From positions 41,442 to 105,441 of the forward strand of contig CALXCF010000003.1 of the NCBI GenBank assembly GCA_944386755.1: a DNA stretch of 64,000 nt. Reading direction: 5' to 3'. The DNA comes from an uncultured Clostridia bacterium (GTDB lineage: Bacteria > Bacillota > Clostridia > TANB77 > CAG-508). A program made the translations under genes and the position numbers. The stretch's first letter is position 1. Each line of letters begins with the position of its first letter. Positions 26,131-35,678 of the stretch are shown here, piece by piece. Below the pieces are notes generated by a model that worked only from the letters and a program-made list of their open reading frames with translations, had not been told where the DNA came from and did no database searches.

Positions 26131-26159
26131 ATTGTTTCCTCCTATCAATTTTATAGTTC

Positions 26160-26228
26160 GAAAAAATGTTCGTAATTATTGTATCTTCAATTTTAAAAAT
26201 TGTCAATACTTTTTACGAACATTTTTTC
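26160..26228 (-). promoter_or_regulatory. recN promoter enclosed by a 16-bp inverted repeat
   Basis: TTGACA (26201-26206) and TACAAT (26178-26183) are 17 bases apart on the minus strand, a near-consensus promoter for recN. It lies in the loop of a perfect inverted repeat (GAAAAAATGTTCGTAA, 26160-26175 and 26213-26228). The repeat contains CGAAC/GTTCG but not the CGAAC-N4-GTTCG SOS box. It may act as a terminator for hemW and a regulatory site for recN. Confidence 0.6.
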
Positions 26229-26231
26229 ATT

Positions 26232-27398
26232 TTAAACAAATTCTTCCCAAACTATATTAGCTAAATCCAGTCCCTTATTAGTCAACCTTATACAATCGCC
26301 ATCAATTGCTATAAGTTCTTCATTTACCAACTTTTCAAGCTCTTTTCTAAACAAGAAAATAGGATTCTCCACAAACTTCTCTTTAAACTTTTGAATTGAA
26401 ACACCTTCAATCTTTCTTAAGCCCAATAGCATATATTCTTTTATTTTATCTTCTAAACTTTGAACTTCATCAACAATTCTAATATCACTTTCTTCTAATT
26501 CACTTCTATTGAAAAAATCTTGTACATTAATATATCCCTCAATATTACTTGTATTTCCATATCTAACACCGTTTAGATATGAATATGCAGCTAGTCCTAA
26601 TCCTATATATTCTTTTTGTTCCCAGCAATTCAAATTATGTCTTGATTCTTTTCCTTCTTTAGCAAAGTTTGAAATTTCATAATGATTATATCCGTTTAAT
26701 TCTAATGTATTTTTCACATACCAATACATTTGCCTTTCTAATTCTTCATCTGGCAATTGTAATTCTTTGTTATTTATCAATTGCTCCATTTTCGTGTTTT
26801 CTTCCACAATTAAGGAATATACACTAACATGTGTTGGATTTAATTTTATAATTTCATTTAATGAATCTTTAACATCACTTATTGTTTGATTAGGTAATCC
26901 TATCATTAAATCAACATTTATATTTTCAAAACCAACTTTTTTCACAGTATCATATGTATCTTTAAAATCTTCAAATGTATGTATTCTTCCAATTTCTTTT
27001 AAAAGTTTGTTATTTGTACTTTGCAAGCCAATGCTTAAACGATTAATTCCTATTTCTTTATATCTTTTTATTTTCTCTTCATCTACTGTTCCAGGATTTA
27101 ATTCTATTGTGATTTCTATATCTTCCCATTTAGTTTGATTTTTCGGAATTTTTTGTTTTATTTTTTCTAAAATTTCTTGTATCTTTTCACTTGGTATCTT
27201 TGATGGTGTACCTCCTCCGATATATATTGTAGTTATATTATATTTTGATAAATCATAGCTATCAATTTCTCTTTTCAGTGTTTCAGCATATTTTTCTATA
27301 TATCCCTCTTTGTTTGAAAAAGATACAAAGTCACAATAATAGCATTTTTGCTTACAAAAAGGAATATGTATATATATTCCTAGTTCTTTTTCTTGCAT
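26232..27398 (-). CDS. hemW: Radical SAM heme chaperone HemW
   Basis: A 388-residue protein formerly annotated as oxygen-independent coproporphyrinogen III oxidase. The 4Fe-4S motif is PFCKQKCYYCDF (about 13-24) with C-x3-C-x2-C, followed by TTIYIGGGTPS, ELNPGTVDEEKI and NRLSIGLQSTNNKLL. The HemW-like C-terminal domain (YMLLGLRKIEGVSIQKFKEK) ends with a winged-helix segment. Binds heme for delivery to apoproteins. AAAGGAAG precedes the ATG. Confidence 0.92.
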   Translation of the reverse strand: MQEKELGIYIHIPFCKQKCYYCDFVSFSNKEGYIEKYAETLKREIDSYDLSKYNITTIYIGGGTPSKIPSEKIQEILEKIKQKIPKNQTKWEDIEITIELNPGTVDEEKIKRYKEIGINRLSIGLQSTNNKLLKEIGRIHTFEDFKDTYDTVKKVGFENINVDLMIGLPNQTISDVKDSLNEIIKLNPTHVSVYSLIVEENTKMEQLINNKELQLPDEELERQMYWYVKNTLELNGYNHYEISNFAKEGKESRHNLNCWEQKEYIGLGLAAYSYLNGVRYGNTSNIEGYINVQDFFNRSELEESDIRIVDEVQSLEDKIKEYMLLGLRKIEGVSIQKFKEKFVENPIFLFRKELEKLVNEELIAIDGDCIRLTNKGLDLANIVWEEFV

Positions 27399-27436
27399 TA
27401 TTTAAACTTCCTTTCTATACATAGCCAAAATTGTAA

Positions 27437-28315
27437 TTATTTTTCAACTAGTTCATTTGATATTTCCATTATCTTTCTTAACCTATAATTAACTCCTGAC
27501 TTTCCTATTGGAACTTTTAACTTTTTGCCTAATTCAATTAAAGACATATCAGGATTTTCTAATCTAAGTAAAGCTATTTCTTTCAAGTTGTCATCTAACT
27601 TTTTAAATTCACCATTTTCCTGCAATTTTCTAATTGCTGCAATTTGTTCAATTGATGCATTTATAGTTTTATTTAAATTAGCTGTTTCACAATTTACTAG
27701 CCTGTTTACCTTTCCTCTCATTTCTTTTTGAATTCGTATATCTTCAAATTTCATAACAGCTTTTGCTGCACCAATTAGTGCCAAAAATTTAGATATTTCT
27801 TCTCCTTCTTTTAAATAGATATAATATTTATTTTTAGCCTCCATATATTTTGCTTTTATTCCCAATTCTAAAAGTAAACTTAAGACAATATTCATATTTT
27901 GCTCATTTGTAACTTCCATTTCTAAATGATATTCCTTTTCTGGATTATTTATAGATCCTGCTCCCATAAATGTTCCTCTAATTATTGCCTTTTTTTCTTC
28001 TTGGTTTTCTGGTATTTCTTTAATTTTTACTATCTCTTTGTCATATTCTATAAAGTCTATTTCTTTTGTTTTTAATGTTATTACAAAGTTTTTCCCCACC
28101 ATATCAATAGAATGGTTTATATCTAAATTGGCTAATAGTTTTGAAAAACGGTTTATGTTATAATCACTTTCTGTTGAAAATTTAATTTCTTTATTATTTA
28201 CTATATTTATATTGCCTGATATTAAATATCCAACTAATTCTTGCTTTACTATGTTTTTATTTGACAAATTACTATTTTTGTTTAATTCTTGCTTTATATC
28301 AGATGAAAATGACAT
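27437..28315 (-). CDS. whiA: DNA-binding protein WhiA
   Basis: A 292-residue protein: a degenerate LAGLIDADG-type domain (about 20-195; FSTESDYNINRFSKLLANLD, IRGTFMGAGSINNPEKEYHL, IYLKEGEEISKFLALIGA) and a C-terminal HTH (MSLIELGKKLKVPIGKSGVN, then YRLRKIMEISN). WhiA controls sporulation genes in actinomycetes and affects division in Bacillota. AGAGGAGATG precedes the ATG. It is in line with hemW and prmC. Confidence 0.95.
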   Translation of the reverse strand: MSFSSDIKQELNKNSNLSNKNIVKQELVGYLISGNINIVNNKEIKFSTESDYNINRFSKLLANLDINHSIDMVGKNFVITLKTKEIDFIEYDKEIVKIKEIPENQEEKKAIIRGTFMGAGSINNPEKEYHLEMEVTNEQNMNIVLSLLLELGIKAKYMEAKNKYYIYLKEGEEISKFLALIGAAKAVMKFEDIRIQKEMRGKVNRLVNCETANLNKTINASIEQIAAIRKLQENGEFKKLDDNLKEIALLRLENPDMSLIELGKKLKVPIGKSGVNYRLRKIMEISNELVEK

Positions 28316-28340
28316 TTTGCTTCATCTCCTCTTACTACTA

Positions 28341-29216
28341 TTAATATTTCTCGTCCATTAAATTTGTTAGCATACCTAATTTAGTAATAACGATTCTATC
28401 ATTATCAAATAAATCTTTTTTACTATATGTATCAATATATTTTTCCTCTTTGTTAATTAAATCAATAACTTCATCTTTTTGGTCATATCCAATTTCTAAA
28501 CATAGGTATCCTTTATATTTTAAATATTGATATGCATTTCCTATGATTTTTTTATAAAAATCTAATCCATCATTACCACCATCTAGCGCTATTATTGGCT
28601 CTCTTTTTACTTCTTCATCTAAAGTTTTTATAACTTTTCTTTTTATATATGGTGGATTTGATACAATAATATCATATTTTTCTTCTGAAATATTTTGAAA
28701 TAAATCTGAACTTACAAATGTTATTCTATCTTCAACATCATTGTTCGTTGCATTTAGCTTTGCAATGCTTAATGCTTTTCTACTTATATCTGTTGCAGTT
28801 ATTTGACTGCCTTCAATATATTTTGCAAGTGATACCGCAATTGCTCCACTGCCTGTACATAAATCTAATATTTTTTTTGCATTAATATTTTTAGCTAGTT
28901 TTATAACTTCTTCAACTAAGATTTCTGTATCTGGTCTTGGAATTAATACATTTTCATCAACATAGAACATCAATTTCATAAATTCTTGCTGATGTGTTAT
29001 GTGTTGCAATGGCACACCTTCTATGAGTTTTTTTATTAGTTTGAAATAGTCTACATTTTGCCTTAATGTTAGCTGCTTGTCATCATGTACTAATATGTAT
29101 TCTCTTGGTCTATTTAATATATATTGCATTAGAAGTCTTGCTTTTAGGTTTGGCTCTTTTACATCATTTGTTTTTAGTTTTATCATTCCTTTTCTCATTG
29201 CTTCTTTAATTTGCAT
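28341..29216 (-). CDS. prmC: Peptide chain release factor N5-glutamine methyltransferase
   Basis: Methylates the Gln of the GGQ motif in release factors. A 291-residue protein with the PrmC N-terminal helical domain (LLMQYILNRPREYILVHDD), PRPDTEILVEEVI, the SAM site ILDLCTGSGAIAVSLAKYI and the catalytic NPPY (in IVSNPPYIKRK), then LEIGYDQKDEVIDLI. The start is ATG 29216 after GGTAGGTG; the open frame begins three codons upstream at a GTG within that site. Confidence 0.93.
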   Translation of the reverse strand: MQIKEAMRKGMIKLKTNDVKEPNLKARLLMQYILNRPREYILVHDDKQLTLRQNVDYFKLIKKLIEGVPLQHITHQQEFMKLMFYVDENVLIPRPDTEILVEEVIKLAKNINAKKILDLCTGSGAIAVSLAKYIEGSQITATDISRKALSIAKLNATNNDVEDRITFVSSDLFQNISEEKYDIIVSNPPYIKRKVIKTLDEEVKREPIIALDGGNDGLDFYKKIIGNAYQYLKYKGYLCLEIGYDQKDEVIDLINKEEKYIDTYSKKDLFDNDRIVITKLGMLTNLMDEKY

Positions 29217-29305
29217 ATATATCACCTACCTTACATGTTTTTATTTTACTATAACATATCTAAAATATCAAGAATTTTTCGAGGTCCGTCCCTTAATCCC
29301 TAAAA

Positions 29306-29340
29306 AGAGGGATTTTTAGGTCCGTCCCCTTAATCCCTCT
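29306..29340 (-). repeat. Hairpin repeat of the GGGACG-loop family, copy 4, over the ftsH stop
   Basis: AGAGGGATT (29332-29340) pairs with AATCCCTCT (29306-29314) around a loop with AAGGGGACGGACC. A second GGGATTAAGGGACGGACC half copy follows at 29282-29300. The element provides the last codons and the TAA stop (29330-29332) of ftsH, just as copy 2 does for the ATPase gene. Confidence 0.6.
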
Positions 29341-31144
29341 CTTCAAAAATACTATTAAATTCTTGCTCATTAATTTTCTCTTTCTCAAGCAAAACATTAG
29401 CAATTGCATCTAGCTTATCTCTGTGTTCTTTTAATAAAGTTTGAGCATCATTATATGCTGTGTCTATCAATATTTTTACTTCTTGTCCAATTTTATCTCC
29501 AATATTCTCTCCAAACATTTGCATTTCATAAGGTTCTTTTCCTTGGAAGTCTATTGGACCTAAAGTGTCACTCATTCCATATTTTGTTACCATATCTCTT
29601 GCAATTTTTGTTGCAACCTCAATGTCATTGCTTGCTCCTGTTGATATGTCATCTAATACTAATTTTTCTGCAGCTCTACCTCCAAGTAATGCTATTAATT
29701 TTTCTTGCATTTCTGTTTTTGATATATAGTATTTATCTTCATCAGATTTATACATTGTATATCCACCAGCAACTCCTCTTGGAATAATTGAAACTTCTTT
29801 TACATTAGTTTGTGTTGGCAAATATCTACTTACAACTGCATGTCCTGCTTCATGATATGCTGTTAATTTTTTATCTTTATCTGAGATTACTCTTGTACGT
29901 TTTTCTAGTCCAACTGTTACTTTTTTAACAGCTTCTTCTATATCTTCTTCTTCAATTCCTTCATGTTTATTCTTTGTAGCTAATATTGCTGCTTCATTTA
30001 AAATATTTGCAAGTTCTGCACCTGTAAATCCTGCTGTATCTTCTGCTACACTTTCTAGATTCAAGTCATCTGATATTCTTTTGTCTTTTGCATGTATTTT
30101 TAATATTTCCAATCTTCCTTTTAAATCAGGAGTTGGTATTGTAATTTGTCTATCAAATCTTCCTGGTCTTAATAGTGCTTTATCAAGCATTTCTGGTCTG
30201 TTTGTTGCAGCAAGTACAATAATTGTTTCTTCTGAACTAAATCCATCCATTTCAACTAACAATTGGTTTAATGTTTGGTTATTTTCTGTCTCTGCTCCAC
30301 TATTTGATGTTCTTCTTGAACCTATTGCATCTATTTCGTCTATAAATACTATACATGGAGCTAGCTTTCTTGCTTTTTCAAATAGTTTTCTTACTCTTGA
30401 TGCTCCAAGTCCTGCAAACATTTCTATAAATTCTGAACCACTCATTGAAATAAATGGTACATCTGCTTCTCCTGCTATTGCTTTTGCAATTAATGTTTTT
30501 CCTGTACCAGGTTTTCCATATAGTAGAACTCCTTTTGGAATTTTTGCTCCCATTTTTGTATATTTTTCTGGTCTTTTTAAGAAATCTACTATCTCAATTA
30601 ATTCTTGTTTTTCTTCTTCTAAACCTGCTACATCTTCGAATTTTACCTTTGTTTTTCTTTCAGTATCATCATATACTTTCCCTTTTTCTCCTAATCCTTG
30701 CATCTTGAAAATCATTATAAATAATGCAAGCATTATTGCTGTTGGAAGTAAACTTACTATTACAGATGGAATTTGTGATATAACACTTCTAGGTTTTTGT
30801 ATTAATTCCATTTCATTTCCTTCTGCAATTCTTTGTTGTACTAATTCCATGAAGCTTTCAGTGTTTGGAACTATAACTGTTTTTTCTTCATCAACATTTT
30901 TTTGTTTTACTTTTACTGTTGTACTTCCTACTGTCATTTCTATTTTTTCTATATTACCATAAGATATTTCTTTTATTAAATCTGTATATGCCATAGTGTT
31001 TTCTTCACTATCTTTTTGGTTTTGCATTAAATAAAATGCTAATCCAAATAATATGGCAAGTAATACTAATAATAATATAATTAATGCCCACATTTTTTGT
31101 GATTGTTTTTTATCCTTAGGTTGTTGTTTTTGCTTTTTACTCAT
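29330..31144 (-). CDS. ftsH: ATP-dependent zinc metalloprotease FtsH
   Basis: A 604-residue membrane AAA protease. Two TM helices (about 19-40 and 128-147) flank the extracytoplasmic domain. AAA: Walker A YGKPGTGKT (209-217), pore segment FAGLGAS, Walker B IVFIDEIDAIG, second region of homology ATNRPEMLDKALLRPGRFD. The protease site is HEAGH (431-435). It degrades misassembled membrane proteins and regulators. The short C-terminus (EFNSIFEERD) is partly encoded by an inserted hairpin repeat. AAAGGA precedes the ATG. Confidence 0.96.
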   Translation of the reverse strand: MSKKQKQQPKDKKQSQKMWALIILLLVLLAILFGLAFYLMQNQKDSEENTMAYTDLIKEISYGNIEKIEMTVGSTTVKVKQKNVDEEKTVIVPNTESFMELVQQRIAEGNEMELIQKPRSVISQIPSVIVSLLPTAIMLALFIMIFKMQGLGEKGKVYDDTERKTKVKFEDVAGLEEEKQELIEIVDFLKRPEKYTKMGAKIPKGVLLYGKPGTGKTLIAKAIAGEADVPFISMSGSEFIEMFAGLGASRVRKLFEKARKLAPCIVFIDEIDAIGSRRTSNSGAETENNQTLNQLLVEMDGFSSEETIIVLAATNRPEMLDKALLRPGRFDRQITIPTPDLKGRLEILKIHAKDKRISDDLNLESVAEDTAGFTGAELANILNEAAILATKNKHEGIEEEDIEEAVKKVTVGLEKRTRVISDKDKKLTAYHEAGHAVVSRYLPTQTNVKEVSIIPRGVAGGYTMYKSDEDKYYISKTEMQEKLIALLGGRAAEKLVLDDISTGASNDIEVATKIARDMVTKYGMSDTLGPIDFQGKEPYEMQMFGENIGDKIGQEVKILIDTAYNDAQTLLKEHRDKLDAIANVLLEKEKINEQEFNSIFEERD

Positions 31145-31198
31145 TTTTTCAATTCCTTTCTTTTATTCAATTTTAATTGTAATTATTTTTCAACCGTA

Positions 31199-32293
31199 TT
31201 AGGCTCCTGAACCTTGAGGCTCTTCCCCTCGCTTTCCACTTTGTTTCTCCTCTTTTTTCTCTTCTTTTCTATCTTTCTCTTTTCTTTCCTTCTTTTCCTT
31301 TTCCCTTTGTTCTTTCTCTTTTTCTTCTTCCTCTTTTTGCTCTAATTCTTTCTTAACAATTTCCTGAGCCTCTGCCAATTTCATTAATTCTGCTTGTCTC
31401 TTAATGTACTCTGACTTTAACAAGAATATCGCAGCTATCAAGTAAATTGCAGCCACTGTAACATACATTACTTGGAAATATTCCATAGTAAATGGTACAA
31501 ATATATTAATTGCAATATACATCATATTTAGTATTGTTGAAAGAGTTAACGAATATACAGCCATATTAAATACTGCTACAAATCTCATTCTTATTTTTGC
31601 AATCCAGGTTACTAAATATCCAAATACTGCTAAGAAAACTGCATTTGATAGTGTTGTTAGTAGATACATTGCAAAACTATATACAAATATTGTTAAAAAT
31701 ATACTTATATAAAAATTGTACATTTGAGAACTACTTATATAATTTATTAAATCTTGTTTATTAAACTCTGTAATTCCTATTTGATTTAACATTTGATCAT
31801 ATTCATAGCTAATTGTTCCTGAAATACTACTTGTTTTTACTATAACTCTATTATTCAAAACAACTATTCCATCACCGCTTTGTTCTATCTCAGAAATATA
31901 TTGATTTACTGTTTGTTGATCTTCTGTTTTTGTATCTATAATTGCTTTTCCTACATATGAATCTTCTGCTGAAATAGTAATTGGATTTTCAGAATCAACA
32001 CTTAAAATACCATCACTATATGAAAATTCAGGAAATTCATTTTGCAAATATGCTACTCCTTCTTGTAATATTTGATATGCTTGATACATTGAACCAAAAC
32101 ATAATATAATTGCAAGAATTGCTACTACTTTGCAAATATATGAAAATGCTTTTCCTAACCCTTGTGCCGCCATTTCTGGATATCTCTCTATTTTTGTAAT
32201 TGAATACCAAACTTTTTTGAAAAAACCTTGTTTTTTTACTTCTTCATTTTCTACTTTTTCTTTAATTTCTTCTTTTTTGTTGTTTTCTTCCAA
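31199..32293 (-). CDS. DUF1189-like membrane protein with charged C-terminal tail
   Basis: A 364-residue protein: charged N-terminus, TM helix (about 51-70), extracellular region with NPITISAEDSYVGKAIIDTK and VVLNNRVIVKTSS, then four or five TM helices and a long Glu/Lys coiled tail (about 300-364). The layout and the FKKVWYSITKIERYPEMAAQ start resemble DUF1189 proteins. The start is TTG 32291-32293, ten bases after AAAGGA. The tail is low-complexity and probably cytoplasmic. It lies between alr and ftsH on the same strand. Confidence 0.65.
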   Translation of the reverse strand: MEENNKKEEIKEKVENEEVKKQGFFKKVWYSITKIERYPEMAAQGLGKAFSYICKVVAILAIILCFGSMYQAYQILQEGVAYLQNEFPEFSYSDGILSVDSENPITISAEDSYVGKAIIDTKTEDQQTVNQYISEIEQSGDGIVVLNNRVIVKTSSISGTISYEYDQMLNQIGITEFNKQDLINYISSSQMYNFYISIFLTIFVYSFAMYLLTTLSNAVFLAVFGYLVTWIAKIRMRFVAVFNMAVYSLTLSTILNMMYIAINIFVPFTMEYFQVMYVTVAAIYLIAAIFLLKSEYIKRQAELMKLAEAQEIVKKELEQKEEEEKEKEQREKEKKERKEKDRKEEKKEEKQSGKRGEEPQGSGA

Positions 32294-32312
32294 CTTTTCT
32301 CATTCCTTTCTA

Positions 32313-33431
32313 TTATCTATAATCCCTTTCAACACTAGAATCTACAAACTTTGGATTAATAGAAAAAATTGCTTTATCTCCTATTTTTACATCTTTATTT
32401 GTAACATCACATGTGACATGATATGTTCCTATTCGGCCTAGTATCTTACAATTTTGATTATTTAGTTTCACATATTTAGCCTGTTTTTTGAAGAAATCTT
32501 TCACATCTCTTACTATATATCTTAACTTATCAACTGTCCTGAACATATCTCTATCATTTGTTATATTTATTCCATCCATATATCCACAAGGTACAATTGC
32601 AACTTTAGTATCTTTTTTTGTAGTGAATGTATTTGAATATCCTATGTTAAATCCTTTTGGAAGTTCTTTTATTTCAGATACTTCTGACTCCATATATCCA
32701 ACCTTTTTTAGTCCTAAAGTATTAGAAAAAGACAATCTTCCCAAAAATGCTGAACCAACACGTACAGCATTTAAATGCATATATGGAAATTTTACAAATG
32801 CTGATGAGTTACATATATGTAACATTCCTGTTTGTATATCATTCATTTTTAAAACTTCAATTACATCGATAAATCTTTTAAATTGTAGTTTAGTATATTT
32901 ATCATTAAAAAAGCTAACAGAAAAATGAGAAAATGTCCCCTGAATTTCTATATTTTTCATCTCTTTTAAAGCTTGTATCATTTCTTCTCTATTCGAGTAT
33001 ATAAATCCATATCTTCCAAAACCTGTATCGATTTTCAAATGTGCCTTAATTTTTTTATTTTTCTCTTTTGCCACTTCTTCTGCTATTTTAATATCATTTT
33101 GTGAACCAATTGTGATAATAATGTTGTTATCTACTAACTTTTCAACATCTTCCTTTATTGCAGTTGATGAAAGCATTAATATTTTTTCTTTTATTCCGTT
33201 TTTTCTTAATAATAGTGCTTCATCTAATGTTGAAACTGCAAAGAAATTGATTCCATTATCAATCAAAAACTTTGTGTATTCTACAATTCCTAATCCATAC
33301 CCATTTCCTTTTACCACAGCTATAATAGTTAGTGGTTTTCCGTTATCATCTTGTCCACTTTTTTTTGCATGTTTTTTTATCTTTTCTATATTATGTCTTA
33401 AATCTTCTTTATTTATTACTAACTTATTCAT
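32313..33431 (-). CDS. alr: Alanine racemase (PLP-dependent)
   Basis: A 372-residue fold-type III PLP enzyme making D-Ala for peptidoglycan. IIAVVKGNGYGLGIVEYTKF holds the PLP Lys (about 41); LKIDTGFGRYGF, TFSHFSVSFFNDKYT, HICNSSAFVKFPYMHLNAVR and CGYMDGIN follow the family order. The G-N-G-Y-G-L-G variant of the usual A-N-A-Y-G-H-G puts it in a divergent Alr group; another amino acid racemase is possible. The start is ATG 33431 after GAAGGG. Confidence 0.85.
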   Translation of the reverse strand: MNKLVINKEDLRHNIEKIKKHAKKSGQDDNGKPLTIIAVVKGNGYGLGIVEYTKFLIDNGINFFAVSTLDEALLLRKNGIKEKILMLSSTAIKEDVEKLVDNNIIITIGSQNDIKIAEEVAKEKNKKIKAHLKIDTGFGRYGFIYSNREEMIQALKEMKNIEIQGTFSHFSVSFFNDKYTKLQFKRFIDVIEVLKMNDIQTGMLHICNSSAFVKFPYMHLNAVRVGSAFLGRLSFSNTLGLKKVGYMESEVSEIKELPKGFNIGYSNTFTTKKDTKVAIVPCGYMDGINITNDRDMFRTVDKLRYIVRDVKDFFKKQAKYVKLNNQNCKILGRIGTYHVTCDVTNKDVKIGDKAIFSINPKFVDSSVERDYR

Positions 33432-33457
33432 TGTACATTTTCCCTTCAAAACAGATT

Positions 33458-34522
33458 TTATTTTTTCTTATTTTTTAATTTCATTTTGAATTGTCTTAAT
33501 GTTCTAAATGTTTTTTCTGAAAAACGATACAATTTATATGTTAATGGCTTATATGGCATATATACTTCTCCAATAAATTCTGTAAATGTTGCTCCAAAAC
33601 CTTGTTTAAATCTATATAATCCATATTGTGGATGGTTTTCATCAACTACTCCAGAAACACCTCTGAAGTCATATATATCATCATGTCTTGCTATTGCCAT
33701 TTTAATCATTTCCCATTGCAATAAATAATTAGGCATCAAATTTCTATGTTGATTACTGCTTGCTCCATACAAATACCATGTTTTGTTTCCATAGAAAATT
33801 GGAATAACTCCTGAAATTGGTTTTCCATCATAATATGCCATTAAAACTTTCATATGGTCACCTAGGTAATCATACATTTTTTCAAAATATTCTAATGGAC
33901 GAATTATAAATCCATCTCTTGCTCCTGTTTCTATCATTATTTTGTGAAAATCTTTTAAATCTTCTTTTGTTCCTTCTTTTACTGTTACACCTTTTCTTGA
34001 GGCTAGTCTGATATTATATCTCCATTTTTGTTTAAATCCTGCCATTATTTCTTCTTCTGTCTTACCCTTAATGTCTAATCTAAATACATATCTTGGTTGA
34101 ATTTCATCTTTAAAATCTTTTGCATCATCTTTTATTTTATATCCTAAGTTAGTTACAACATCTCTAAATGTTTGGTCATCACTAACTATATCTGGCTCCA
34201 TTCTTAGTACAAATGCATTATATTTTTTTGCTAGTTCTTTTGCTCCATCTGTTAATTGTTTCATTACTGATATATCATGTATGTCACAAACTGGTCCTCT
34301 TGATGAATACATTAGGTTTCCGAATATTGGCATTTTTCTAATCCATACACATAGTGAACCTATTATATTTCCATCTTCATCTTCTGCTAGTATTACTTCT
34401 GGTTTCCAGTTTGGCTTTTTTACTTCTGCCCATTCTAGTGATTGTTGAAAGTTACATCTTTCATGTCCTTCTAAAAATTTTTTATATTCTTTTTTTGATT
34501 CTTCATCTGTTACGAATCTCAT
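33458..34522 (-). CDS. FemAB-type peptidoglycan bridge transferase
   Basis: A 354-residue tandem GNAT-fold enzyme of the FemAB/FemX family, which adds amino acids from tRNA to lipid II side chains. Evidence: FQQSLEWAEVKKPNWKPEVI, MYSSRGPVCDIHD, KWRYNIRLASRKGVTVKEGT, PNYLLQWEMIKMAIARHDDI, YDFRGVSGVVDE and GLYRFKQGFGATFTEFIGE. The start is ATG 34522 with AGGGGG upstream; the ATG nine codons earlier lacks a ribosome binding site. It is followed by alr, a coherent cell-wall pair. Confidence 0.88.
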   Translation of the reverse strand: MRFVTDEESKKEYKKFLEGHERCNFQQSLEWAEVKKPNWKPEVILAEDEDGNIIGSLCVWIRKMPIFGNLMYSSRGPVCDIHDISVMKQLTDGAKELAKKYNAFVLRMEPDIVSDDQTFRDVVTNLGYKIKDDAKDFKDEIQPRYVFRLDIKGKTEEEIMAGFKQKWRYNIRLASRKGVTVKEGTKEDLKDFHKIMIETGARDGFIIRPLEYFEKMYDYLGDHMKVLMAYYDGKPISGVIPIFYGNKTWYLYGASSNQHRNLMPNYLLQWEMIKMAIARHDDIYDFRGVSGVVDENHPQYGLYRFKQGFGATFTEFIGEVYMPYKPLTYKLYRFSEKTFRTLRQFKMKLKNKKK

Positions 34523-34721
34523 TCTTTTATTTTTCCCCCTTGATTTCATTGTATTTTATTTTGTTTTTGCTTTTTCTTTTTTATTATTTACATTATATTC
34601 GTATTTTACACTATATCACAAAATTTTACAAGTAATTTATTTGGTTTTATAGATTATTATATATAAATCTTGTAAAAAAATATTTATAAATTATATATTA
34701 TAAAAATATTTTTTATTTCTA

Positions 34722-34750
34722 TTGATTTTCAAACATATGTTTGATATAAT
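34722..34750 (+). promoter_or_regulatory. Promoter with palindromic operator for the MazF-like gene
   Basis: TTGATT (34722-34727) and TATAAT (34745-34750) are 17 bases apart. The spacer is filled by the perfect 16-bp palindrome TCAAACATATGTTTGA (34729-34744). It resembles Gram-positive LexA boxes (CGAACATATGTTCG) with one changed base per half. A repressor bound here would block RNA polymerase. Confidence 0.65.
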
Positions 34751-34776
34751 GTTGTCAAAATTAAGGAGCTGATGCT

Positions 34777-35472
34777 ATGAACGAAGATAAAATCAAGTTA
34801 AAAAATAATGTTATCCTTCATAAAGATAATTCTTTAAATAGATTAGACTTATCTTTTTTAAAACATATAGAATTAAGCGAATATAAGAAAAGTGAATTGT
34901 TGGCTTATTGGATACATGACTTTGCTGAATATCACGATGAAGAAAGAACATTTAATATTTCAAAATCCGGTATATATTCTCGCGGTGATGTCATAAAAGT
35001 AAATTTAGGATTTAATATTGGAAATGAATTAGGAGGATTACATTATTGCATTGTTTTAAATAAGTATGATAATAGTAGAAATGGTGCTTTAAATATTATT
35101 CCATTAACATCTAGAAAAGATAATAAAAAATATGATTCTTCTTCTGTAAATCTTGGAAAAGAACTTTACAATATATTTCAAAGTAAAATAGAAAAAGAAA
35201 AACTCAAATTGCAACAAATATTAGTTGAATTAGAAAAAATAAAAAATATACCTATTAACATTCAAAGTACCATCGAAAAAGAACAAAAATATATTGCAAA
35301 AATGGAAAAAGAAATTGGGAAAATGCAAAAAGATAGTATTGCATTAATTAATCAAATAACGACAATTAGTAAACAAAGAATCTTTAAAGATACTGTCAGA
35401 AGAAATGTAAAAATATCCAATAATTCACTTGATTTAATAGATAAGCAAATTACTAAATTTTTCACAAAATAA
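34777..35472 (+). CDS. MazF/PemK-like protein with C-terminal coiled coil
   Basis: A 231-residue protein. The centre has the MazF/PemK beta-barrel start: SRGDVIKVNLGFNIGNELGG, then LHYCIVLNKYDNSRNGALNI and IPLTSR. After it comes a long coiled coil (about 130-215, KEKLKLQQILVELEKIKNIP, KEQKYIAKMEKEIGKMQKDS), far longer than a plain toxin of 110 residues. No antitoxin gene is adjacent, so it may be a solitary RNase-like protein. Its promoter carries a LexA-box-like palindrome, and a terminator follows. AAGGAG precedes the ATG. Confidence 0.7.
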   Translation: MNEDKIKLKNNVILHKDNSLNRLDLSFLKHIELSEYKKSELLAYWIHDFAEYHDEERTFNISKSGIYSRGDVIKVNLGFNIGNELGGLHYCIVLNKYDNSRNGALNIIPLTSRKDNKKYDSSSVNLGKELYNIFQSKIEKEKLKLQQILVELEKIKNIPINIQSTIEKEQKYIAKMEKEIGKMQKDSIALINQITTISKQRIFKDTVRRNVKISNNSLDLIDKQITKFFTK

Positions 35473-35487
35473 AATTTCTATATAAAA

Positions 35488-35516
35488 GGAGAGTTGCTAA
35501 TGAACTCTCCAAAATC
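35488..35516 (+). terminator. Terminator of the MazF-like gene
   Basis: GGAGAGTT (35488-35495) pairs with AACTCTCC (35503-35510). The following tract is AAAATCATTT, so termination may be weak. Confidence 0.5.
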
Positions 35517-35678
35517 ATTTAGGCTCCCGTCTTACTACAAAAGTAGTAGAGGGTTAAGTTAAATATATTCTAACATATAATATTTAACTTGTCAAACTAA
35601 TTTGACATTAATATTATATGAGCATTTATTGGAATTATACATTTTTAAAGTGAATATTTTCGATGTTATCCTTTTTCC

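Noticed and set aside
26160-26228. Canonical SOS (LexA) box before recN
   Set aside because: The CGAAC and GTTCG parts are not spaced by four bases, so the known consensus is not met.
30081-30962. 293-codon plus-strand open frame
   Set aside because: It is antisense to ftsH over its conserved AAA domain and its product is a Ser/Phe-rich shadow with no ribosome binding site.
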